64,000 nt of DNA, taken from NCBI GenBank assembly GCA_020636835.1, contig JACJXC010000004.1:1-64000 (forward strand). Reading direction: 5' to 3'. Positions 57,031 through 64,000 of this stretch are shown one piece after another (positions within the stretch are counted from its first letter, which is position 1; every line of letters starts with the position of its first letter). The stretch is from Bacteroidales bacterium. GTDB lineage: Bacteria > Bacteroidota > Bacteroidia > Bacteroidales > Tenuifilaceae. The notes under the pieces are model-generated. The model saw nothing but the letters and a program-made list of their open reading frames with translations, was not told where the DNA came from and made no database searches. A program made the translations under genes and the position numbers.

Positions 57031-58311
57031 CAAAATTGTAGTTATTCTACTAATAGTCCTACCATTTGAGCCCTGGGAAAATGCTAAAGTTCTCAGACTG
57101 TACTAAGTTTGGATTCATAAAGAATCTTGCACTAGAGAACAACTGAAAATTAAAGAAGTTGTAAAAAACAATCTGTCAATTTAGAAGAATAAAAAGGCGG
57201 CTTTCACGCACTACTTTCCCATTGCAAGCGCAATGTATAAGGTTTCTAAAATCGTCAGACTACCTAATAAAGTCAATATACAGCATCGATGCTTATTAAT
57301 TTAATGGATTATACAGAACACAGTTCCATAATAATTTACACAGCCTATTTTTAGTGAGTGTAGAATAACAAAATGAAATAAATCACAAATGGCTATCGAA
57401 ATAAAACAAAAGAAAAACAAGGCTCACAAATATCGGAAGTTCTTGTAAGAGCAGGAAGAACTGTACCACCATTATCAATCTACAGGAAAAACAAAGACCT
57501 TGAAAAGTACCGTCAACTTCCTAGATACTTCATAACGGGGATGTTACGGTTTTGTACAATGTGGTGGCTTAGTATAATGCAAATTGACTTGCTTTAAAGT
57601 TCAATCCAGCCACAACGAGATAGAGGTAAATCAAATGAATTGAGATGGAATATCAATTCAGTGAAGCAAGCCCTTGTCAGCATTTGAGGAATAGGTTACG
57701 ATAGTACTATGACACTAACAACAGCACTTTCTGAATCGGAATCGCCACTAAACTTGTACATCCAACCCGAAACAGCAGTTGAAAATCGCTCGGAGTACAA
57801 AATGCTAAGCAACGTTGTTAAGGTTGAAAAACTACAAAAGGAAATCACAATAGGTGAAAATTTGCCGCAGGCAGCTATTGGTGTGGCAGGTTACTATTTA
57901 GACATGATGGATAACTCCACCACCAACTCTATTGCATTTGCCACGATAAGCATTCCAATAACGGACTGGTGGGAAGGAAAACATAAGATTAACCAAAATC
58001 GAATTAAAGTAGCGAATGCTGTTAATCAACTGGAAGAGACTGCCGAACTGCTAAAGCTTCAAGTTATTCAGACTAACAACGAACTCAACCAATGCTACTT
58101 TCAGATTGAGGTAGCCAAAAAATCGGTAAAGCAAGCCGAAGAAAATCTAAAAATCACCAACGACAACTACCATGCTGGCGTTGTGTCGATGTCTGATCTT
58201 CTCGAAGCACAATCGGCGTGGTTAAGTGCACTCGATAGTTTAACTGAAGCACAGTGTAATTATCAGATCAAAAAGGCTGAATACCTTAAAGAAACAAATA
58301 GATACAAATGA
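57030..58311 (+). pseudogene. TolC-family outer-membrane efflux protein, 5' part frameshifted
   Basis: The last 200 codons (57709-58311) are one clean frame with TolC features: SEYKMLSNVVKVEKLQ, ENLPQAAIGVAGYY, FATISIPITDWWEGKH and VSMSDLLEAQSAWLSALD, plus long amphipathic helices. Fragments before it (about 57030-57700: ALENNRKIKEVVKNN-like, FTHYFPIASAMYKVS, IEIKQPLF) complete the N-terminal half but are shifted. It follows the RND pump, as in a standard tripartite operon. The sequence quality changes abruptly to clean near 57.7 kb. Confidence 0.8.
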
Positions 58312-58880
58312 AGAATCAGAGAAATACGGGATTAGATTATGGATTAATTATTTAAAGGTTAGAAGCGAGTCCGGCAGGTTGAAACTTGCGTGTCGGACTC
58401 ATTCAAAAGCAAAACACTAATTGGAGAAGTAAAATGAATCAACAAAACATCAAACGACTAAACCCAAACCATGGTTTCTTTAAACTCGATTTTGTCCAGT
58501 TGAGCCAACTCTTTGTTTCACAATTAGTCAATATCAACAAACTTTACGGTAGTACTTCAAAGTAGAATGCTATTATGCTAAAAAGAACTAGAAATATTAT
58601 TGTAGCGACTGTTAAACCTGCCAGAATAAGTTCATCCGCAAAACGAACAACTTCATTCTCTAATATAGCTAATTCATCCTTAAACTTTTATTATTCATTA
58701 CCATTCATCCTAGTTTTGATTTCTTATTATCAAGCAGGAAGAAACAAAATTCACCAAATAATTTCAAGTGCCCCCTTCGTTTCAAATAAGTTTATAAACG
58801 AAAAATTCAAACAGATTATTCGATTAAATTTTTTATCAGGTGCAATATATAGAATGTAAAACCGTCAAAAAATTATAACT
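58312..58880. other. Intergenic region with hairpin and one small ORF
   Basis: About 570 bases between the TolC gene and the glycolipid cluster. It holds the hairpin at 58367-58400 and a 43-codon ORF at 58434-58565 with GGAG eight bases ahead of its ATG. It also holds a 94-codon ORF (58575-58859) whose predicted product shows no family signature and may be non-coding. Neither ORF has clear support. Confidence 0.4.
58367..58400 (+). terminator. Hairpin after TolC gene, related to the one at 60487
   Basis: GAGTCCGGCA (58367-58376) pairs with TGTCGGACTC (58391-58400), including one G-T pair. No T tract follows, so intrinsic termination is uncertain. Shares CGGCAGGTT...TTGC and TGTCGG with the hairpin at 60487-60516. 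Confidence 0.4.
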
Positions 58881-59648
58881 ATGAATGTAAGTGTAATCAT
58901 ATGCGCATACAACGAGGAAAAGACAATTGCAAACGTAGTAGAATCGTGCTGCGAGCATTGCAAAAACTCGGAGATCATTGTTGTTGACGACGGGTCGACC
59001 GACAACACTGCAAGTATTCTTAATGCTCTAACTAAAAAACTGTCGTTTAAATACGAACGACTAGTTGAAAATAAAGGTAAGAGTTGGGCTATGGCTCATG
59101 GTGTAGAAAAGGCAACCGGTGAAATAATTCTATTCTTCGATGCCGATGTCTCGAATATCAAAGGAGAACATTTCTATAAACTACTAGCACCAATCTTTGC
59201 CGGTGAAGCAGACATGGTGCTGGGGCAACCTTCGGAAACGCTTATTGATTACAGAATAAATCCTTTTAAATCGTTAACAGGCGAAAGAGCACTATTCAAA
59301 AAGGACATAGTTCCATTAATCAACGATATTCGTGATGTTCGATTTGGTGTTGAAACCTTCCTCAACCTTTACTACCAATCTGTTGGGAAAAAAATTGAAT
59401 ATGTACTTCTGAACGAACTCATACATCCAACCAAGTACGAAAAAACAAGCACGATAAATGCCACAAAGGAATTCGTTAATGAAGGGCAAGAAATATTTCT
59501 TACGCTCCTGTGGAACTACAAACTTATCGTCAAACGAGTTGAACTGCTTATTACAAATACTAATAGTAAAGCCGTAAAAGAGATTAATGAAGTACAAATA
59601 GCCATAAACAAAAATCTCACATCGATAAAGAATAAAATAACCCTTTAG
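58881..59648 (+). CDS. Family 2 glycosyltransferase
   Basis: A 255-aa GT-A fold enzyme that adds a sugar from an NDP-sugar. N-terminal VIICAYNEEKTI, nucleotide-binding VVDDGSTDNT and the acidic metal site FFDADVSNI are intact. No membrane segment is present; the C-terminal helix may be peripheral. It starts the glycolipid cluster that includes a kinase, an SDR, LAB_N and an ArnT-like protein, so it may make a polyprenyl-phosphate sugar or extend the lipid-linked sugar. The sugar is unknown. Confidence 0.87.
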   Translation: MNVSVIICAYNEEKTIANVVESCCEHCKNSEIIVVDDGSTDNTASILNALTKKLSFKYERLVENKGKSWAMAHGVEKATGEIILFFDADVSNIKGEHFYKLLAPIFAGEADMVLGQPSETLIDYRINPFKSLTGERALFKKDIVPLINDIRDVRFGVETFLNLYYQSVGKKIEYVLLNELIHPTKYEKTSTINATKEFVNEGQEIFLTLLWNYKLIVKRVELLITNTNSKAVKEINEVQIAINKNLTSIKNKITL

Positions 59649-59666
59649 AATTCCCCCTGAATTTTG

Positions 59667-60443
59667 ATGAAAACAAAAATTTATATTAACCCAGCATTCT
59701 CTCACCTGTTCGATTTTATTAGACAAGTACCTGATAATTTTGAGAATTCGGGAGAACTACTTCATACAGGACGGAATGAAGTAAGGAAAGTTAGCATATC
59801 GGGTCAGGATATTGTTGTTAAATATTTTAAACGTATCACCTGGGCAAATCGATTAATTTATGCAACGTTACGAAAATCGAAAGCACAAAGGGCGTTCGAA
59901 AACTCCCGAAAATTAATTCGATCGGGCATAAACACTCCAATGCCAATTGCCTTCGTTGATATTTACAAAAAGGGATTACTATATCAGAGTTTCTATATCA
60001 GCGATTTCATAGACCTCAAATCCCTGAATGAATTGCTTGAGCAGCCGATTGGAAAATCGGAAGAGGGACTAAAAGCCTTTGCTCACTACAGCTATAAATT
60101 ACATCGACTCGGGATTTTCCATAACGACTACAACTTAACGAATGTATTATACACACAAACGAACGGAGAATACGATTTTGCATTAATCGACAATAACCGT
60201 ATGGAATTTCGTGCATACACCAAACGAAGAGGACTAAAAAACTTACGTAGACTAAACTTACCCGTCGATAAACTTGGAATTATAGGAAGCGAATATGCAA
60301 ATGACTCCCAATCGAATAGTTTTAGAACTCTCATGACTATGCTTTTCTTTCAAATTCAATTTAAAGAAAGAAAATACATTAAAAACCTTTTCAAAAATTT
60401 TTGGGGAAATAACCATCAACTAAAGAAACAGAATGTCAATTAA
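59667..60443 (+). CDS. Lipopolysaccharide (Kdo/WaaP) kinase-family protein
   Basis: A 258-aa protein kinase-fold protein. The catalytic loop FHNDYNLTNVLY contains the Asp and Asn of HxDxxxxN, and DFALIDNNRMEF is the DFG-like metal site; VRKVSISGQDIVVKYF resembles the ATP lysine region. These features match the InaA/KdkA/WaaP group that phosphorylates Kdo or heptose in lipopolysaccharide. Start chosen as ATG at 59667; a TTG lies one codon upstream. It follows the GT2 gene by 18 bases. Confidence 0.75.
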   Translation: MKTKIYINPAFSHLFDFIRQVPDNFENSGELLHTGRNEVRKVSISGQDIVVKYFKRITWANRLIYATLRKSKAQRAFENSRKLIRSGINTPMPIAFVDIYKKGLLYQSFYISDFIDLKSLNELLEQPIGKSEEGLKAFAHYSYKLHRLGIFHNDYNLTNVLYTQTNGEYDFALIDNNRMEFRAYTKRRGLKNLRRLNLPVDKLGIIGSEYANDSQSNSFRTLMTMLFFQIQFKERKYIKNLFKNFWGNNHQLKKQNVN

Positions 60444-60486
60444 CAATAAAATAACTGATTTGGTTTAGTTGTTATGAACGGAAGAA

Positions 60487-60516
60487 CCCGGCAGGTTCTC
60501 ATAGTTGCCTGTCGGG
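60487..60516 (+). terminator. Hairpin upstream of the SDR gene
   Basis: CCCGGCAGG (60487-60495) pairs with CCTGTCGGG (60508-60516), with one G-T pair. The downstream tract is pyrimidine-rich but not a T run. Related to the hairpin at 58367-58400. It splits the cluster before the SDR gene. Confidence 0.4.
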
Positions 60517-60550
60517 TCTCCTTCCAATTGGAATTAATGGTATAAAAGAC

Positions 60551-61450
60551 ATGAAAAGAAACAACATACTAAAAGGAAAGGTTGCAATAATTACAGGAGC
60601 ATCGTCGGGAATAGGATTAGCCTGTGCAAAAGAATTAGCATACAGAGGAGCAACTGTTGTTCTTGCATCACGAAACATATATAGATTATCGGTAATTGAA
60701 GATGAACTAACAGATAAAGGGTATAATGCACTAGCAGTTAAAACCGATGTAACAATCGAAAGCGATTGCCAAAACCTTATCAAGACAACTATTGAGGAAT
60801 TTGGCAAAGTTGATTACCTAATAAACAACGCTGGATTATCGATGCGAGCTACACTGTCTGACGTCGATACAAAAGTGATTCGACAACTCATGGAGGTTAA
60901 CTTCTTTGGAACTGTTTACTGCACAAAATACGCATTACCACATCTCATAAACGCTAAAGGATCGATAGTTGGAATTATATCTATTGCTGGGTACTGCGGA
61001 CTTCCAGGCCGAAGTGGATACTCTGCATCGAAATTCGCAATGCGCGGATTTCTGGATACTGTTAGAGCAGAAAATCTACATAACGGACTCAACGTACTAA
61101 TAGCAGCACCGGGTTTTACCGCCACCAATATTCGTAAAGCGGCTCTCACTGCCAATGGAGTACCTCAAGGGATTTCACCCCGAAACGAGGAACAAATGAT
61201 GACAGCCGAAACTGTTGCAAAAAAAATTGTAAACGGCATAATTCACCGTCGCAAGAGTATAACAATGACTAACGAAGGGAAACTTGCTGTACTTACTGAA
61301 AAGATATTTCCACGATTAGTTGATAGGCTTCTATTCCTTTACATGTCAAAGGAACCAAATTCTAGCCTGAATCAACCCAATAACACACAAGCAAAATCTA
61401 TAACAAACAACATAACAATGCAAAAACCTGAACTCAGATTTATAGAATGA
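60551..61450 (+). CDS. Short-chain dehydrogenase/reductase
   Basis: A 299-aa Rossmann-fold oxidoreductase. NAD(P)-binding GASSGIG lies at about 17-23, NNAG at about 91-94, and the Ser-Tyr-Lys site is in ISIAGYCGLPGRSGYSASKFA. The C-terminal 60 residues extend beyond a classic SDR and include PNSSLNQPNNTQ. It could modify a lipid or sugar intermediate in the surrounding cluster; the substrate cannot be inferred. Confidence 0.85.
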   Translation: MKRNNILKGKVAIITGASSGIGLACAKELAYRGATVVLASRNIYRLSVIEDELTDKGYNALAVKTDVTIESDCQNLIKTTIEEFGKVDYLINNAGLSMRATLSDVDTKVIRQLMEVNFFGTVYCTKYALPHLINAKGSIVGIISIAGYCGLPGRSGYSASKFAMRGFLDTVRAENLHNGLNVLIAAPGFTATNIRKAALTANGVPQGISPRNEEQMMTAETVAKKIVNGIIHRRKSITMTNEGKLAVLTEKIFPRLVDRLLFLYMSKEPNSSLNQPNNTQAKSITNNITMQKPELRFIE

Positions 61451-61483
61451 CTCGGCTATTGCATTTTTTAATTTATATGTCTT

Positions 61484-62197
61484 ATGAATTATGAACTAAC
61501 AATTATTGTTCCTGTATTTAATGAAGAAGACAACCTAGAACGGGTGTATAGGGAACTAGAACGATTCATGGAAACCTCAAATATCAGCACTAAAGTTCTT
61601 TTCATTAACGATGGATCCAAAGACAATAGTCTCGAAAGAATAAAGGAGATATGCAGTTGGTCCGATCAGTTTACCTATTGCTCATTCGATAAAAACTACG
61701 GACTTAGCGCTGCCATAAAAGCAGGATTCGACTATTCCGACACTCCGCTAACAGGTTATATCGACGCAGACTTACAAACCTCGCCCTTAGATTTTACCCT
61801 TTTACTACAACACGCCAATGATTACGACCTCATAACTGGAGTAAGAATGAACAGAAAAGACTCGTTTACAAAAAATCTATCGTCGGTAATTGCCAACAAA
61901 ATCCGAAGAGCTTTTACTCACGATGGGATGGACGACACTGGCTGTCCACTAAAAATAATAAAAACAGATATCGCCAAGCAAATCCCAATGTTCAACGGCT
62001 TACACCGGTTTCTACCTGCAATGGTTTTACTGCAAAAGGGTAAAATTTTACAGGTGCCGGTACAACATTTTCAAAGAACAGCAGGGAAATCAAAATTCAA
62101 CCTATGGAATAGGTTACTAGGCCCACTCATGGATTGTTTTGCATACCTATGGATGAAAAAAAAGTACATAAACTACTCTGTTCAAGAGTGTAATTAA
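61484..62197 (+). CDS. Family 2 glycosyltransferase, polyprenyl-phosphate type
   Basis: A 237-aa GT2 with IIVPVFNEEDNLERV, FINDGSKDNS and the DXD-type YIDADLQTSP, similar to dolichyl- or undecaprenyl-phosphate sugar transferases (ArnC/DPM1 class). It lacks the C-terminal membrane helices of ArnC. Its partner could be the LAB_N protein 17 bases downstream and the ArnT-like enzyme after it, which together would load a sugar on undecaprenyl phosphate, move it and attach it to lipid A. Confidence 0.87.
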   Translation: MNYELTIIVPVFNEEDNLERVYRELERFMETSNISTKVLFINDGSKDNSLERIKEICSWSDQFTYCSFDKNYGLSAAIKAGFDYSDTPLTGYIDADLQTSPLDFTLLLQHANDYDLITGVRMNRKDSFTKNLSSVIANKIRRAFTHDGMDDTGCPLKIIKTDIAKQIPMFNGLHRFLPAMVLLQKGKILQVPVQHFQRTAGKSKFNLWNRLLGPLMDCFAYLWMKKKYINYSVQECN

Positions 62198-62214
62198 TCC
62201 TTAAGGTACAAATC

Positions 62215-62838
62215 ATGAACAGTTGGCTTGTTTTAGGAATTGGGTTTACAGCTCAGGCCTTATTCTCGAGTAGAATGATTCTACAATGGATCATTTCTGA
62301 GAAACACAAGAAAGTGTTAACTCCAAATTTATTCTGGCAACTAAGTCTACTTGCCTCTTTCCTCCTATTCCTCTACGGTTATCTCCGCGACGATTTCTCC
62401 ATAATGCTAGGGCAAGTAATCACATACTTCATCTATATCCGAAATATGCAACTGGAAAATGAATGGAAAAAGTTTCCAGTTTGGCTAAGAGTATTTCTAT
62501 ACATATTTCCAGCAATCATTCTGATTTATGGCTTTAATAACAATGTAATTGACAGAGCAAACCTTTTCAACACCGAGCATATTCCTTTAGGACTTATGGC
62601 ACTTGGAGTAATATCTCAGATTCTATTCACCCTTCGGTTTGTTTATCAATGGATATACTCCGAAAGGAGAAAAGAATCTCATTTGCCTATGGGGTTCTGG
62701 GTTTTAAGCCTAGTTGGCTCTTCATTAATTTTTATCTATGCGATATTCCGGCTCGATCCAGTTCTTCTGTTAGGCCAAGGATCTGGCCTGATCATGTATT
62801 CAAGAAACATTTACATACTAAAAACATATGGTGAGTAG
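62215..62838 (+). CDS. Tandem LAB_N (lipid-A-disaccharide synthase N-terminal domain) membrane protein
   Basis: A 207-aa membrane protein made of two copies of the LAB_N unit. Copy 1 is at about 6-85 (AQALFSSRMILQWIISEKHK, FWQLSLLASFLLFLYGYLRDD, LGQVITYFIYIRNMQ); copy 2 is at about 120-205 (LFTLRFVYQWIYSERRKE, FWVLSLVGSSLIFIYAIFR, LGQGSGLIMYSRNIY). LAB_N proteins are found beside GT2 and ArnT-type genes in lipid modification loci. Each unit has three predicted helices. The stop overlaps the next gene by 11 bases. Confidence 0.88.
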   Translation: MNSWLVLGIGFTAQALFSSRMILQWIISEKHKKVLTPNLFWQLSLLASFLLFLYGYLRDDFSIMLGQVITYFIYIRNMQLENEWKKFPVWLRVFLYIFPAIILIYGFNNNVIDRANLFNTEHIPLGLMALGVISQILFTLRFVYQWIYSERRKESHLPMGFWVLSLVGSSLIFIYAIFRLDPVLLLGQGSGLIMYSRNIYILKTYGE

Positions 62839-64000
62839 AATATTTTCTTACAAATACGAACTAATTCTTGTTGTATTAACTAGCATTCTATTGTTTTCAG
62901 GGTTAAATAAAATCGAAGTTAATATAATGGAGGCGCGCAATTTCACAACTGCACGCGAAATGGTTCAGAATAAGGAGTATCTACTCACCACCCTTAATGG
63001 CGAACCTCGTTACCAAAAGCCTCCCTTACCAACATGGCTAACAGCCCTATCGGGGAGTTTATTGGGCTTTGATTCACTCTTTGCGCTAAGGCTTCCTGTT
63101 GTGTTAATAACATTCCTTTTGGTATTCACACTTTACTTTCTTTCGAAAAGAATGGGACTAACGCCTGTAAACAGTTTTAACAATTCACTCATTCTCATCA
63201 CTTCATTCTACATATTCTTTGCAGGAAGAGATAATCAATGGGATATGTACACCCACAGCTTTATGCTGGTAAGCATTTTCTTTTTATGGAAACTTCTTCG
63301 TGAAAACAAAAACCAAACTACCAACAGTTTACTCTCGGGCCTATTCCTAGGATTTTCCATATTGAGTAAAGGGCCAGTATCACTTTATGCTCTCTTTCTA
63401 CCATTCATTATCAGCTATATTGTTGTGTACAAAATTCCATTCAAAGAAAAATGGAAGTATCTACTACTGATGCTAATTTCGGGATTAGCCATTGGTCTAT
63501 CGTGGTTTGTATATGTTCGCTTAAACGATCCAGAATATTTTAGAATCATTGCAACCCGTGAGGCTGCCAACTGGAAAAACTACGAGGTAAAACCATTCTA
63601 CTACTACTGGAACTTTTTTATCCAAAGTGGACTTTGGACTATACCTGCATTAATAGCGTTAATTTACCCATACCTAAAGACAAGAGTTGCAAACATAAAA
63701 GAATACAAATTCTCATTAATTTGGACCGTTTCGTCGGTAATTTTACTCTCACTAATTCCGGAGAAAAAAGTCCGTTACCTTGTTCCTACTTTAATTCCAA
63801 TGGCTCTAACTACAGGCTTTTACATTAACTACCTAATCAACAACTTTGGGCGCAGCACAACTAAACGCGAAAATATTGTAGTATATATTTCCTTTGGGAT
63901 TATAGCATTAATTGGAATTGCATATCCTTTTGCAATGCTTTTTGTACTAAAGGAATTAGTTGTTGACTACTTGTTCATTTACATCACCTCCTCTATACTG
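62828..64000 (+). CDS. ArnT-like glycosyltransferase (PMT/GT-83 family), partial
   Basis: Begins ATG at 62828, overlapping the LAB_N gene stop by 11 bases, and is open to the end of the window, so the 3' part is missing. The product starts MVSRIFSYKYELILVVL and has many membrane helices. Outer-loop sequence NIMEARNFTTAREMV carries the acidic residues (Glu, Arg-x-x-E) typical of ArnT, and PRYQKPPLPTWL and AGRDNQWDMY are family blocks. ArnT moves a sugar from undecaprenyl phosphate to lipid A. This and the upstream genes probably form one operon. Confidence 0.88.
   Translation, partial: MVSRIFSYKYELILVVLTSILLFSGLNKIEVNIMEARNFTTAREMVQNKEYLLTTLNGEPRYQKPPLPTWLTALSGSLLGFDSLFALRLPVVLITFLLVFTLYFLSKRMGLTPVNSFNNSLILITSFYIFFAGRDNQWDMYTHSFMLVSIFFLWKLLRENKNQTTNSLLSGLFLGFSILSKGPVSLYALFLPFIISYIVVYKIPFKEKWKYLLLMLISGLAIGLSWFVYVRLNDPEYFRIIATREAANWKNYEVKPFYYYWNFFIQSGLWTIPALIALIYPYLKTRVANIKEYKFSLIWTVSSVILLSLIPEKKVRYLVPTLIPMALTTGFYINYLINNFGRSTTKRENIVVYISFGIIALIGIAYPFAMLFVLKELVVDYLFIYITSSIL

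Noticed and set aside
50051..57700. Programmed frameshifting or recoding
   Set aside because: Breaks occur everywhere, in several genes, with no slippery site pattern; error or decay explains it better.
58575..58859. 94-codon ORF as a gene
   Set aside because: No family signature, low-complexity composition and no promoter or ribosome-binding support; kept only as part of the intergenic note.
1..64000. CRISPR array, tRNA, rRNA or insertion sequence
   Set aside because: Direct repeats with regular spacing, cloverleaf-like sequence, rRNA motifs and transposase frames were not seen by eye; a tRNA could still be missed without a search program.
58881..64000. O-antigen or capsule locus
   Set aside because: No Wzx/Wzy, no nucleotide-sugar epimerase set and the ArnT/LAB_N pair points to lipid modification instead.

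Overview
The window looks like a chromosomal segment of a Bacteroidota bacterium, most likely a Bacteroidales or Marinilabiliales relative. The evidence is Bacteroidota promoters (TTTG, about 20 bases, TAnnTTTG), few Shine-Dalgarno sites, paired DUF6089-type proteins, a TL5/CTC-type L25, a lysophospholipid acyltransferase/GNAT fusion, Reg_prop sensors, many secreted lipoprotein peptidases and a trace of a type IX secretion sorting domain. I found no tRNA, rRNA, CRISPR array, insertion sequence or phage gene.

Layout. 1-5.9 kb: an M28 peptidase lipoprotein, a GT-C-like membrane protein with a broken extra C-terminal domain, and an S9 peptidase on the minus strand. 6.1-11.4 kb (minus): a large propeller sensor ending in a SpoIIE phosphatase, a secreted YD-repeat protein and a SiaB-type kinase; two related palindromic elements bracket the first two. 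11.6-25.9 kb: housekeeping genes (manA, udk, exonuclease, hydrolase, pdxJ, CBS protein, nadK, two DUF6089 proteins, uppS, bamA, two skp/ompH, murI, TGS-nucleoside kinase). This includes the outer-membrane assembly and wall-precursor block. 26-36 kb: a secreted Ig/SPOR-like protein and a TSP3 barrel protein, bcp-recA, a transglutaminase lipoprotein, cutC, an MbfA-like iron exporter and a flavin reductase. 36-43 kb (minus): S4 protein, pth, rplY, prs, engB, an M19 dipeptidase and a probable aminolipid synthase. 43-50 kb: an unknown secreted protein, ettA, DUF4870, a second SpoIIE phosphatase and an M14 carboxypeptidase.

50.05-57.7 kb is abnormal. The carboxypeptidase tail, an unidentified gene and a complete TetR/membrane-fusion/RND pump/TolC efflux locus are all recognisable, but frameshifts and stops break them every few dozen bases. 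Clean stretches occur at about 54.83-55.35 kb and from 57.7 kb on. Either the locus is decayed, or (my preference, because the damage is so uneven) this is an unpolished stretch of assembly.

58.9-64 kb is an AT-rich-looking envelope glycolipid cluster: two GT2 enzymes, a Kdo/WaaP-type kinase, an SDR, a protein made of two LAB_N units, and an ArnT-like glycosyltransferase that runs off the end. Together they suggest polyprenyl-phosphate-linked sugar addition to lipid A or a similar outer-membrane lipid. Four secreted peptidases (M28, S9, M19, M14) suggest peptide use as a nutrient; the PP2C/SiaB set suggests partner-switch signalling.
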